Positions 48,998-59,528 of a stretch of 64,000 nt of DNA are shown here, piece after piece. Source of the stretch: Actinomortierella ambigua. Taxonomy: Eukaryota; Mortierellomycota; Mortierellomycetes; Mortierellales; Mortierellaceae. The translations under genes and the position numbers were made by a program. The notes beneath the pieces were generated by a model. It had not been told where the DNA came from and ran no database searches. It worked only from the letters and a program-made list of their open reading frames with translations. Location: positions 1 to 64,000 of the forward strand of contig JAAAJB010000006.1 of NCBI GenBank assembly GCA_016098155.1. The letters run 5' to 3'. Numbering within the stretch: the first letter of the stretch is position 1; every line of letters begins with the position of its first letter.

Positions 48998-49269
48998 AGT
49001 GTAGGGAATTATTGTTGTTGTTGTTGTTGTTATTTGGGGGTGGGTAAGGGTGCCAGAAGGAAGGTAGAGGCGAGCGGAATGTTCAAAGGCTGTTTGAAGG
49101 AAAAAAGAAGGGGAGGAGTGGGTTTAAGGAGTGGTGGGGGTCAAGCCTTTGAAGGGCCGCCGTTTTATAGTCTTCCAAGAAAGGTCAAATGAAAATCACA
49201 AAGTCATGAGTGTGGCTTGGTGAGTAAACACTTAATTGCTTCAATTTCGCGTCGATCCAAATTCTGTCC

Positions 49270-49445
49270 TGGCGGAACACACGCGTTGATTGGCTGGTCC
49301 TTTCAGCCGTCCCATGTTGTTGTTGACTGCTCGCCCTGGCTCTCCTTTCCAAAGCCATCCACGCGCTTTCTCTCACCCATTGTGGCGCGTTTCTTTCATA
49401 CTCCTCACAGCGTACAGTACCCACACACCTACATAGCGCGTCATC
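49270..49445 (-). promoter_or_regulatory. Cluster of MluI-box/E2F-like CGCG motifs upstream of RNR2
   Basis: A perfect ACGCGT lies at 49281-49286, followed at once by ATTGG (inverted CCAAT). Further CGCG-containing sites are CACGCGCTTT near 49360, TGGCGCGTTTC near 49383 and TAGCGCGTCA near 49435. ACGCGT is the MBF site in yeasts, which drives RNR and MCM genes at G1/S. The cluster starts about 285 bp upstream of the RNR2 start codon. Function is inferred. Confidence 0.5.
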
Positions 49446-50361
49446 CGTCATTTATCCAAATCGGTACAAAGATGTTTCTCTCTCCCTCTCTCTCTTTCTG
49501 CTCTACGCCCTATCACGAGCGGAACACCTTTTCTAGAAAAACGATGATCTGATAGGCAAAGCATCTGCGCAACCCCTTTTCCCACATACCCTCTTTCTCT
49601 CTCGCCCGTAGAGCGTAGGCTCCCTGTGGTCTGCACTCGATGCTCGCGTAAACATGTTACGCGGTCCCTTTGCCCGCCCCCCAGCCTTCGAGTGTACAAT
49701 AATCAGCGTCACAATTTCATTGCCTTCACTCCGCCTCCAGGCGCCTCCCAGGTCGCGACGCCACATGCTACCGTGCTTTGTCATCTGTCACTTCAACGCC
49801 GCGACATACATCAACTGTGTTTAAAAAAGAACAAGACAGCCGTGCTGGGTGCTATTTTCCATCACTTTATTTGTCATCTCGTTTCATTCTCCATTGCATG
49901 GCATCTCTTTTTTTTGGGGGGGGGGGGTTCATTCCAGGTGCCCCTCATCCAGCCACGACCCACTTTCGAGGTTAAGGAGTGGGTGCTTTTCGTAAAGCTG
50001 CACGACCCCCACGAGTGAAAAAAAACCCCCCAGTCGTCTTGGTTGATTCCTCTCATTCACTTTGCTCATGCCATCTGGCTTCACAAGCAATCTCAATGTT
50101 GGACAAATGACATCTTCTGACATCCAAAAGGGTGGGGAGAGAGACTTGGAACCCGTTGTGTGATCCCGCCATGCCATTCAATTGGACCAGGAGTTCAGAG
50201 TATATTGTGCGCCTTGAAGACTTGCTATAGCCACACTCACTCACTCTAACCCCCCCCCCCCTCTATCCTCTTTAACGATTGTGAAGCAAAGCTCATGTTT
50301 AACTGTAGTTATTGAAATCACGAAAGCGCAAGCCGTCTAAGATGGGAGGGCCTGAACGCGC

Positions 50362-50381
50362 ATAGGGGTATTGACCCCTAT
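50362..50381. repeat. Perfect 8-bp inverted repeat with 4-nt loop
   Basis: ATAGGGGT, loop ATTG, ACCCCTAT. It lies in an otherwise unannotated GC-moderate block (50330-50430). It could be part of a structured RNA or a chance hairpin. Confidence 0.6.
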
Positions 50382-50860
50382 TGTAGTCCATCGCACCCGC
50401 GAGAAACCGCTGTAGAACTCAAGCAATGGGTTAGATTTCACTCGTTTCTGTATTTCGTAACTTTAAATAAAATGAAATAAAGAGTAAGTGCCCGCACTTA
50501 CCATGTGAACAAATGTCCCTAAACTACCCTACGGCCGTGTAAGGTTCCCCTTCTACCTGTGTCCTTTCCCTCTCCCCGTCCCCCCTTCATTCCCGACTTC
50601 CAACCCGAACCAAAAAGCATCCTAAACTTTACTTCCCTCTCGCTGCCTCTCTCGCAAAGAAGGAAAGGTTCTGTGCGTGCATGCAATGTGTGAGCGATTT
50701 TCGAGCAACTTGAGCACCCGTGCTGTCGTGGACAGTTTTACAGTAAAGTTCAATTTAGGGACCAATAACAGAGTTTACCAGAGTTGCGGCTATATAAACG
50801 AAAAACATCCTTAAATTTTTGAAGGCGCTGAAAATCTGATCGTTCTATTTCTGCATAATT

Positions 50861-50888
50861 TTCCATATGTGCATATGCGTATATGGAA
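50861..50888. repeat. Inverted repeat TTCCATAT...ATATGGAA
   Basis: Two 8-base arms separated by 12 bases (GTGCATATGCGT, itself containing GCATATGC). It ends about 68 bp upstream of the tRNA-Lys gene. Confidence 0.6.
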
Positions 50889-50956
50889 TTTTCTGTAAGT
50901 GCACGTCTTGTTCTTGGAGGGCCCCGAATTTTCGGTCTCCAGATCGGTTTAAAGCA

Positions 50957-51029
50957 GCCCGGTTAGCTCAATCGGTAGAGCGTGAGACTCTTAATCTCAA
51001 GGTTGTGGGTTCGACCCCCACATTGGGCG
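50957..51029 (+). tRNA. tRNA-Lys (anticodon CUU)
   Basis: 73 nt with a complete cloverleaf and no intron. Acceptor arms GCCCGGT and ATTGGGC pair with two G-T wobbles, and the discriminator is G. The anticodon stem TGAGA/TCTCA encloses the loop CTCTTAA, so the anticodon is CTT at 50990-50992. The T arm is GTGGG TTCGACC CCCAC. The A box (TAGCTCAATCGG) and B box (GGTTCGACCCC) are intact. Box C/A (CCA) is not encoded, as expected in eukaryotes. Confidence 0.97.
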
Positions 51030-51030
51030 C

Positions 51031-51043
51031 TTTCTTTTGTTTT
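51031..51043 (+). terminator. RNA polymerase III terminator after tRNA-Lys
   Basis: TTTCTTTTGTTTT begins two bases after the tRNA 3' end. A run of four T is the usual Pol III stop signal. Confidence 0.7.
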
Positions 51044-51481
51044 GCCAGTTTGTTCTGACGGAGGGATTGATGAAATGCAAGCTTTCCTTTTTTTTTGGAC
51101 GATCTGTCGACAATTTTGCGTGACCTTGCTTGATGTCAAAGTGCAAGGGACACAACCTTTTGATCGAATAGCTGGCAAATTATTTTAAGCCGTCTAAGCG
51201 ATGTAGCCGATGCTTTGAAGTAAGGAGTAGTTTACATGAATGACCCCGACATTGAGAAAAATAACGTTCCCCCCCCCCTCCCTTTCCCCTCTAAAGAGGA
51301 GACCGAGGTTAATGGCCGAAACAGCCTCTACTAAGGCTGCAAAGACGCGTGCGAAGGCCAATAAAGAGAATGAAGCTCATACAGAAAATCTTTTATGGGT
51401 CGTAAAAGGCACCTCTGAGGGGTCGACAAATATCTATTCATACGTCGACAAGTAGATTTTTTATTTGTTTTTTTTTTTTTT

Positions 51482-51850
51482 TTCGGGCCTCACGAGAGGA
51501 TTTCATTCTTCGACGTTCACCCGTGCGCGATCTGCGAGACGCAATAAGACTATCTCAACAAAAACAAAAGTGAGCTGGTGGTACAAGCAGGCTGATGGAG
51601 AGGGTGCAAGATAGCGCCTAAAGACATGATACAGTAGGACTCGAGTTCAGGAGGGTCCAACAGTGGCTGCAATCCCACTCTTTCGTCAAAGTTATGCAAC
51701 TCGAATGTCGGTTCCTCGTGCTCTCCTAGCGACAACTCAGTGGGGGAGTTCCGAGCCAGAGTCTCTGCCAGGAACACTCCTTCAGTGGTCACAACAGTGT
51801 GTTGGCCGACAGCGCCAGATCCTGTTCATCCACTGGTATAGCTGGTTTGA
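51482..51850. repeat. Diverged duplicated sequence, copy A
   Basis: It starts after a T run with TTTCGGGCCTCACGAGAGGA and later contains GGCCGACAGCGCCAGATCCT followed by GTTCATCCACTGGTATAGCT. Both segments have diverged counterparts in the same order and orientation at 53051-53660. On the minus strand the second segment encodes PAIPVDEQDLALSANTLL then a stop; copy B encodes PAIPADAQD, a stop, then ASSATHC in the matching frame. These look like remnants of one protein-coding family, transcribed leftward. Confidence 0.5.
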
Positions 51851-53050
51851 TTTGAAGGACTGCAGTTGAATCAGGTAATCTGCCTTTGCAAACCTCGCGA
51901 CTACTGGCCGGAGTGGAACTAGAGTTTGTGCATGTCAGAGTAGGCGTGACAGATATTGTAGAACACCCTCCGTGTGGATGAGGATAGCGATCAGCCAGGA
52001 GCTTTTCCACCCATGGCTACCACAGGATGTCCCCCTTTACCATCTGTATAGAAACAGAAATGGTTGTCGACCTTCATCAAGCAAGATACACAGGGCACAT
52101 TATTCTCTCTTGCTGGTGTCATCGATCATGTAGAACCAGGGGCGGGAGAAAATGTCTATCGACAGCTCACGGCCCTTCTACCATGAATAAAAATGTCTGT
52201 TTATTCAACTTGTGTCACACTTGCCGACCATGAATCTTGGGTCCCAAGTGATGGAAGAGGGCCCCAAGGAATTTTCGATGGAGCCAGTCTGGCTTATAGC
52301 TCCAGTGACGGGATGTACCATCATCCACAATAGGAACCCCAATGTAGATGTTTCCTCGCGACTCTGTACGGTCGCACACACAGCTGAGATGCAGTACAAC
52401 ATACAGTGAGTGATTATTACGACATCATCAGCTCCCACAGAATGAGCAGCCCGATCAGACGATGACGAGGTTGAGGATGAGGGTGAGGCAGCGGATAAGG
52501 ATGGGGGTCATCACAAATTTCGTGCCACGCTCGGTTCGATCATTCCATAGCAGGTGCGGCAACCCTCAGCTTCGCAAGGAGCTTTCGACGCGTAGGATGT
52601 GAGTGAACGACAAATGGCCATCATGATGACTGTGATTGGGCCTTTCATAGAGTCAACTGGCTGTACAGTAGCGCCTGTAATGATGCGTTTGCCTTTCTGA
52701 TAGAAAAAAAAATCAGGATCTCGAGCGGCAGGTACAAAATCAGCTCGTCCTGAGCTGAATCCGGAGGAGTTCAAGCAAAGGGTGTCGAGTCTCCTCACTA
52801 TCACAGAGCCAGAAGCCATTAAACTACATTTGTGCAAGTCTTGAAGTGTGTGTGTTGGCTAACACGTATTGACTGACACCATCGCAAGAGAAAAAATCCA
52901 TCTCAATTCTAGAGCGCGGAGCCACGGATCCGTCAATTGAGAATTGTCCTTGCAGGAAAACAAGCTTTGCCTTTTCCTCAGTGATGTGTGAGATAATCAT
53001 GATGCCTTTTGATCACAGATAGAATAGAATTCAAGGTCATTATGACCATT
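51851..53050. other. Unrecognised stretch between duplicated copies
   Basis: Several short minus-strand frames exist (52205-52438, 52511-52837) with protein-like composition, but no intact gene or known domain can be supported. Decayed genes are the likeliest content. Confidence 0.3.
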
Positions 53051-53660
53051 TTTTCGAGCCTCAAGAGAGTGTTTTATTCTTCAACGCGCACCCATCTGCA
53101 ACCTGGGAGACGTGGTTGCCCGTTGTAACAATAAAGAAAGACTATGCTATCTGGTCTGCATACAAAGATATGAGCTAAATTACAGGCCGATAGGTGGGTG
53201 CAAGACAACTATATACCACAAACAGAAAAAAAAAAAAAAAAAACAAAGGGGAGGGCAAGCCAAAGGGAAGGTAAAGGGAGGGACCAGAGATCAAGAGNNN
53301 NNNNNNNTCTTCCCACCCTGCAAGAAAACTAAACACCACAAAAAAAAAAAAAAAAAAAAAACACCAAGAGGACGGCAAGTCCAAGGGCAGGTTACAGGAG
53401 GGACCAGAGATCAGAGAGTCCCAAGGGAGGCTGCAGCATCACCCTTTCCTCATCATTGTCGTCATCGATATCGTCGTCGAAATCATCTTCCTCGACAATG
53501 CCAGGCTGTGTTGGTCCTTCGGGCTCCGTTGGCGTCAACTTTGGGAGGAAGAGGGCGAAGCCTAGATCTTTGTCACACGCTCACAAGGGTCACTTTCTGT
53601 GTGGTCGCGACAATGTGTGGCGGACGATGCCTAATCCTGTGCATCCGCTGGTATGGCTGG
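53051..53660. repeat. Diverged duplicated sequence, copy B, containing the assembly gap
   Basis: It begins TTTTCGAGCCTCAAGAGAGT and ends near ATCCGCTGGTATGGCTGGTC. It matches copy A in order but is expanded by a tandem duplication around a 10-N gap. On the minus strand at about 53420-53570 an acidic fragment is readable (GIVEEDDFDDDIDDDNDEE), closed upstream by a stop codon, so it is not an intact gene. Confidence 0.5.
53205..53430. repeat. Roughly 110-bp tandem duplication with poly-A tracts flanking a 10-N gap
   Basis: Both sides of the gap carry the same order: TGCAAGA.AACTA, an ACCACA motif, an A run of 18-23, then a purine block ending AGGGAGGGACCAGAGATCA or AGGAGGGACCAGAGATCA. The Ns occupy 53298-53307. 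The assembly probably broke at this repeat, and the true copy number is unknown. Confidence 0.75.
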
Positions 53661-54263
53661 TCAGAGGCTGCGGCCGAGTCTGCATCTACGAGTTTTTTTC
53701 TTATTTTTGTGTTCGTTGCACAACATCCCTCTTGACAGAAACTCTAAGGAAGTGCCCCCTTCTAGAGCCACATTCTTTTTTTTTAAATTCAGTGGCAGAT
53801 CCAGCCACAGGTGCAAGAACAGATTAGAGTCTGCGTGCCCGTAGCCCGGGTTCCGGAACTGTTGGCTACAACGCGTACGGCTGACAGAGTGAAGCCACCC
53901 GACACGATTAGGCCACTATATGCCTGGGGGTGGCCGGTTGCGGAGTACCAAGGATGACCCCCGTTTCGGTCACCATATTATAGCGGTGTGGTAAATGTGA
54001 TGTCATAAAATTGGTGGCAACGGTGTCAGTGGCTGTTTGGGATGGCACAACTTTTTTTTTATTTCAGTTGTTTCAACTTTTCTTTCCTTTCGTCTTTCTT
54101 TTTCACCCCAAGTTCCACCTCACCTTCCCGCGTTTTCCACCAAGCAAATCTTTCTACACACTTCTCTCACTCTCTCGCTCGCTCACTCTCTCACTTTTCT
54201 CCAACCCCCGTCTACCCCCCCTTTTTTTTGCTCCCGCTTTTTGTGAGGCCTCGTTTTCCCACG

Positions 54264-56680
54264 ATGACGCACTCTCAAGAGACAATCAGCACACATACTG
54301 TCAAAAACGATGCGACGACGACCATTGTCACACGCACAACCACCATTGTTTCCGAACACGAAGAGGTCGTCGAGGATGGCGAACACGCACCTCGCGGCCC
54401 ACTGGAGACTGTCCGCGAGACCTTGCGCGACTACTGGTTCGGCAACAACGAAGACGAAAACGACGACGACGATGAAGAGGAGGCCGAGACCCTACCACCT
54501 TTTCCATTCAAGTCGGGCCATCGAGGAGTGATGCACCGCGCCTATGACTACTGGAAGTCGCTCACTCACGATGCCGAGGAGGAGGCCAAGGTATTGGTGG
54601 AACAGGCAAAGAAGGCTCGCGACGAGGCCGCCAAGGAGGCCAAATACTCTTTCTGGCTGTACAAGAAGGAAGCCCAGGACGCCCTCAAGGCCGCCGAGGA
54701 AAAGTACCGCGAGGCCCTTGCCGCTGCCGAACGCACGCACGAGGAGGCCCTTGAGCGAGCCAAGCATAGCTGGTTCAAGGCCGCCGATATCACAGAGAAG
54801 GAGGTCAGCCAGGCCAAGGACGAGTTGGGCGAGGTGACCCACCGCCGCTGGGACAAATTCAAGTCCTCTGTAGACTCGCTCTTCTTCCATCCTCCCAAGT
54901 ATGGCTGTAGCCCCTCGTCACAGTACTGGTTCTCGCGCCAGAACCCCGGCGTGGACAGCGGCTGGGACTGTCGCGAGATCTGGGACCATCCCCAGCGCCA
55001 TGATCATGCACACATCGGGTCCAAGGTCCTACCCAAGAAGGTCCTTCCGGCCGACAAGGTGCACGACACGTTTGCCTCACTGTTCCACCAAGCCAGTCTC
55101 AAGGCCAAATCGGCCCCTTCGGTCTCCGGCGCCTTTGAGGGCAAGCTCAAGGCGGTCAAAGACTACTATCACAGTCTTCTGGATCGCATCACACGCAACG
55201 ATCAGGCAGCCTTGGAGGAACTGGATTCGGTCAGCGACAAGGTCAAGGCCAAGCTGCTCGAGGCCAAGTACCACGAGGAGCAGACGGACACCTGGCTGGC
55301 CTCGCAGTGGAATGCGGTGGCCGACAACGCTGGTGATGCCAAGCAACAGTACCAGCGCGTGTTCAAGAACACGCTCCGGTCTGTCAAGAATGCTCGCAAC
55401 GAAGCCTATAACCAGCTGATCAACAACCTCCAAAAGTCGATCAATCAGGCTCGCTCCAACGTCAAGGAGGCGATCCGTACTGCCAAGGACGACTCGGACA
55501 AGGCACGAATCCAAAAGGCGGTCCGAGATGCCATCGACCAATTCTCACACACGATCAAAGAGGCCGAGACCAAGATCAAAGGCGCGCCCAAGCAGGCGTA
55601 CGAGCACGCCGTCGAGGCCTTCCAGCGGGACACGTCCCATCTCAAGGAGAAGCTCGAGCAGGCGGCCAAGGACGCCGAAAAGTCGGCGTCGTCGATCCAC
55701 CACCACGCGTCCAAGACGGTGTCGTCCGCCGCTCGTGAGGCCTCCGAGGCCGCCAAGGGCTTCCAAAAAGATGCGTCGCACAAGCTGGACGAGATGCGTA
55801 GCAAGGCCAGCGGCAAGTATGCCTCCGTCACAGACCATGCCAAGGACCATTACGACCGCGCGACGGCGTCCGCTAGCTCCATCTGGGGCGCTGCCACGCC
55901 GTACCCGTATGCGCCGCTCAACCACCTGCACGATCAGTATGTGCACATGTTGGACAGTGCCAAGTCAGGACTGTTTGGCCATCAACACCAAGGCAGCGCC
56001 AACGCGAGCTCGCTCTACGGCACCGTGCTGGCCATGTACCTGCTTTTCCTGGCTCGCCGCATTTGGGCCCGCCGGGGCCTGGATCGTCTGGCACGGCGCG
56101 AGCAGTTGCAGTCGCAGCTTCACAGCTCTGGATCCGAGGGTGAGCATGAGGGGCGGGAGCACAGTCGCGCCAAAAATCGTCATCGCCACGGTAATGGTAA
56201 GGGTAAGTTGGACGTCATTTTTTTTAAAGTTTATTATGTGTTAGGGGTAGATGAAAAAAAAAAAAAAAAAGGACAGAGGGCATTAATTTTTTTTTTTTGA
56301 ATACTTCATTCCCGCTTTTCGCCCCTGTTGTCATAGGTGTGACACCGCTGTATGCCCGTGTTGCACAGGAGGATGTTGAGCGCGATGCTTTTGGCACTGT
56401 GCTGACACAGTTCACGTCGGTGGTTCCTCTGACGCTGATGTTGTTGATTCTGTTGGAGCTCGGTGGTCTGTCGCGGGTGGTGCTGCACGCGCTCTTTTTG
56501 GGCCTGGTGGAGTCGCAGCTGTTGATTGGCGGCGTCTTTGACAACCTGCTTTTGAAGCTTGGACTTGTTGACGGTTTCCAATACTCGGGTCGAGACATGG
56601 GTACCCTTTTGTCGTGGGCCATCCTTGGCACGGCCGCGGTGTTGAGCGGCCTCAAGGGATTGCTTGGATTGCTTGGCTAA
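54264..56680 (+). CDS. Amphipathic-helix-rich membrane protein of unknown family (LEA/apolipoprotein-like body)
   Basis: Exons 54264-56202 and 56337-56680 (GTAAGT...CATAG, phase 1) give 760 residues. After a Thr/Glu-rich start and an acidic patch, residues about 90-600 are nearly all Ala/Lys/Glu/Asp-rich helices with 11-residue-like spacing (EEAKVLVEQAKKARDEAAKE, HASKTVSSAAREASEAAKGF). This resembles LEA, apolipoprotein or lipid-droplet proteins in composition only. A Cys/Trp/His island (CSPSSQYWFSRQ, DSGWDCREIW) interrupts at about 215-250. The C-terminus has hydrophobic segments: LYGTVLAMYLLFLARRIW, VVPLTLMLLILLELGGLS, VLHALFLGLVESQLLIGGVF and LLSWAILGTAAVLSGLKGLL. There is no signal peptide. 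I do not recognise the family. Confidence 0.85.
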
Positions 56681-56937
56681 AAAGGGGGGAGGTAGCAATC
56701 CCTTCCCTTTGTGATATTCTTCTTTCCCCTCCTCTCCCCCCCTTCCTCTCTTATCTTGTCCCTTCAATCTTCGCTTTTTCAATTCGATCATGAGTATTTT
56801 ATTTCTTCTTTTTTTTCCTTTCCCGATTGTAAATAGCATCTTTGTTCTCAGACATTAAAAAAAAATGCATACTTTGCCACAGAATCAATCCTCCCTTACA
56901 AACTAGGATAGCACACTCAAAACAAAAAAGAAAAATC

Positions 56938-58380
56938 TTAATGCTGTACAACGTTATATCGCCGTGGTCTTTGATCCTGTCGCGTCTCCACCTCGTTCTC
57001 GTCTAGTCCCTCCGATCTCTGATGTTCCTCCACATCTGCTGCCGCGGCCGAGGCCGGGACAGATTGGTACAGTGGCGCCAGGAGTGTGCGGCCGAGTTGC
57101 GAAGGGTCGAGCATGGACCAGGCCCAGCGCGGTGCTCGATACGTCGCTCCTGGAGGGGGTGGACAAGGGATGGTAACGGAGGGAAGAGAAGAAGAGGAGA
57201 AGGGAGAAGAGGAAGATGGTGGTGGTGGTGGCGCAACACCATATTTCTCTTCGTCCATCTCACGATCCCAGAACCCATTGTTCTCTTTGCTGGGGATTCT
57301 GGAAAGGTCACCACAGGCATGCCGACATGGCTTGGAGGAAGAGGAAGAAGAGGAAGAGGTGGAGGCAAAGGGAGGCGGATAAGAGCGAGGGTGGGTATCA
57401 CCATCACCATCACCATCACCCTCATCATTCTCCTCGTTGTCGTCCTCATGCTCGCTATCGCTATGCCGGTCCTTGTCATCGTCCATCGTCAGCGGCGAAA
57501 AGGCTCCCCGCGACGCTGACGAGCCCGCGATGACGAGTCCGCGCAAGGACCCAAACCACGAGGCGCCGCCGCCTCCGCCATTGCTGTTTGTCGAGTTGGT
57601 GGGGCCTCCCGTCGATCGCTTCTGGGGTTGGTCTTGCCTCTCCAGGACGGCCCCTTCTCGTGCTCCAGCGTTCGGATGATTTCCACTGCTGCCGATACTT
57701 GTGTTTAAATTCATTGGATTGATGGCCGCGAACGAGGATGAAAAGGAGAGGTGAGGAGGAGGAGATTCATTTTGATCCGGACAGTAGCCTGGCAAGCTTT
57801 GATATGAGTACTGCTGATGTTGTTGTTGGTGATGGTGATGGTGATGGTGATGGTGAAGTGGTCCGCTGGCAGTGGCCTTCTTGGTGAGCAAGACAAGACT
57901 CGACCCAACATCGGCTGCGATCCTGGTAAGGCCTTGGTCCAAGGCGTGGATGACTCCTCCTCCTCCTCCTGCAGCTGCTGGTGGCGGGCGAAGCTTCTTC
58001 TGAGGTGAGCTAACGGTGGTCGCTGTGGATGGGAAGCCTGGCAGACCAGCAACGAGCGATGTGGCGATGGAGGTAACGGACAAGCTTGTCCGGTGTCTTG
58101 ACTTTGGAAGTTGTGGCTGTGAGTGTGATGATATGTGGTGCGTTGTTGTTGTTGTTGTTGTCGATGCCAACTCCGAGGAAGAGGTGTTCGAGTCGGGTGT
58201 AGATATCGAGGCCAACGATGTACCGCTGGGGTTACGTCGTTTCAAGGAGCTAGTGCTAGTTGTCGTTGAGACGTAGAGATTCGTTGGGTGGGTGGTATGC
58301 CGGTGATGATGATGATGGTGGTGGGGACTGCCGTTGGTGCCACTGCTCCATGCTGTTGTCACAGTGGTACTGTATGACAT
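56938..58380 (-). CDS. His/Ser/Thr-rich hypothetical protein
   Basis: Intronless frame of 480 residues from ATG 58380 to TAA. Composition is strongly biased: H7 near residue 20 and H9 near 180, then Q, G5, S9 and P5 runs, and an acidic (DG)n stretch. The most protein-like part is near the C-terminus (YRAPRWAWSMLDPSQLGRTL). A frame of this length is unlikely by chance, but no domain is recognisable and expression is not proven. It is convergent with the helix-rich gene, with 257 bp between stops. Confidence 0.6.
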   Translation of the reverse strand: MSYSTTVTTAWSSGTNGSPHHHHHHHRHTTHPTNLYVSTTTSTSSLKRRNPSGTSLASISTPDSNTSSSELASTTTTTTTHHISSHSQPQLPKSRHRTSLSVTSIATSLVAGLPGFPSTATTVSSPQKKLRPPPAAAGGGGGVIHALDQGLTRIAADVGSSLVLLTKKATASGPLHHHHHHHHHQQQHQQYSYQSLPGYCPDQNESPPPHLSFSSSFAAINPMNLNTSIGSSGNHPNAGAREGAVLERQDQPQKRSTGGPTNSTNSNGGGGGASWFGSLRGLVIAGSSASRGAFSPLTMDDDKDRHSDSEHEDDNEENDEGDGDGDGDTHPRSYPPPFASTSSSSSSSSKPCRHACGDLSRIPSKENNGFWDREMDEEKYGVAPPPPPSSSSPFSSSSLPSVTIPCPPPPGATYRAPRWAWSMLDPSQLGRTLLAPLYQSVPASAAAADVEEHQRSEGLDENEVETRQDQRPRRYNVVQH

Positions 58381-59528
58381 TTTTGTTTTTTATTGGCGTG
58401 ATGGGATGTGTAGTAGGAAGAAAAAAAGAGGTCGAGAAAAAAAAAGGGAAGAAGAAAGAAGAAACCTCGATCCGTATGGGTATCGACAGCGGAGGAGAAG
58501 GGGCGAGGGAAGGAGACCAGTGGTGAATGCTTGATACAAGAATGTGCCTTGGGGCTGGTGAGCAAGAGGGGAAGGCGCAAGTTAGGAGGTGAGCCCAATA
58601 AGCACAAAACTTGGATGATGGTCTCTCAAGAGAGAATGGGGCACACACGCAAAAAAAAAAAGGAGAAGGAAAGATATTGGGGTGCAGAGCAAGAGTTGGA
58701 CAGAGAGAGAGGAGAGAAAGAGCGCAGAGATCCGTCGAAAAAGGACATTTAGCTTTGCCGAAGAGGCACAGACGTGGACTGTGCCCCCCGTGGATTGCAC
58801 ATGAGGGGAAAGGGATCGTCCTCCAGGGTGTCAGTGACCCCAGCAGAGAATGGATATGATGGTTGATTCTGGCATCCCCTGACTTGTGTGCCCTCTGCTG
58901 CTGCTGCTGCTGCTGTCAGACTTCATCTCCCCACCCTTTTGAACAGACAGTGAACGGCTGTGACCACCTGCTCTCCCGCTCTCATCCTTATAGAGCACCC
59001 AAAAGAACAATTGCATGGTGACGGAAAGAAGAGTAGTGGAATTTGGTGATACGCCTTTGAGAGTCATGTTCGACGGTCGAATCAGAATAATATCCTCCTT
59101 TCTCTCTTTGGCCTTTTGTTTTTGTGTGCGTGCGTGTGTGTTTTTGCCTCTGGCAATACTTCTGGAGCCACTTTTGCAGCGCAAAAGACAAAAGGAGGAG
59201 TGGTCGAGTGGTTGGCGTTCTTCAGAATCTACACAAAGGAGTTTGCCACACTTGAAAAGCTCTAGGCTTCCCCCCCCCCTCCTTCCTTCGCTTCTCTCGA
59301 CACACCGCTACTGTTCCTTTTTGTTCATCCATGCACATCTACCCGCTCTATCGAGACAAGTTAACGAGGGTCATCAAATCTCCTGGAGTAGTGTTAGGTT
59401 TATCGATAGTGTACATAGAATGAAGTTATGCTGGTGAAAATGAGAAATGAGATGCTGAATGTCGAAGGTTAGGATATAGTATGGGTAGAGTGAGGGGGCG
59501 ATCTCCTAGGGGAGTCCAAATCGATCCG
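58381..59528. other. Intergenic region, nothing recognised
   Basis: It contains A/G-rich stretches, a (GCT)6 run near 58898-58916 and a C run at 59269-59279. A tRNA-like A box (GTGGTCGAGTGGTTGGCG) at 59200-59217 lacks a B box and a matching acceptor stem. No gene supported. Confidence 0.4.

Larger units (their letters stand above)
49446..50956. other. Gene-poor region before the tRNA
   Basis: No coding sequence could be supported. It contains homopolymer runs (G run at about 49916-49928, C run at 50252-50262), an exact hairpin at 50362-50381 and an inverted repeat at 50861-50888. A short TATATAAACG element is at 50791-50800. Confidence 0.4.

Noticed and set aside
53112..53735. 207-codon plus-strand frame crossing the N gap
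   Set aside because: It is made of poly-A (Lys) runs and unknown bases inside a tandem duplication; the composition is that of the repeat, not of a protein.
59190..59275. tRNA-Ser/Leu-like sequence starting GGAGTGGTCGAGTGGTTGGCG
   Set aside because: Only an A-box resemblance; there is no B box (GGTTCGANTCC), no T arm and no pairing acceptor stem.
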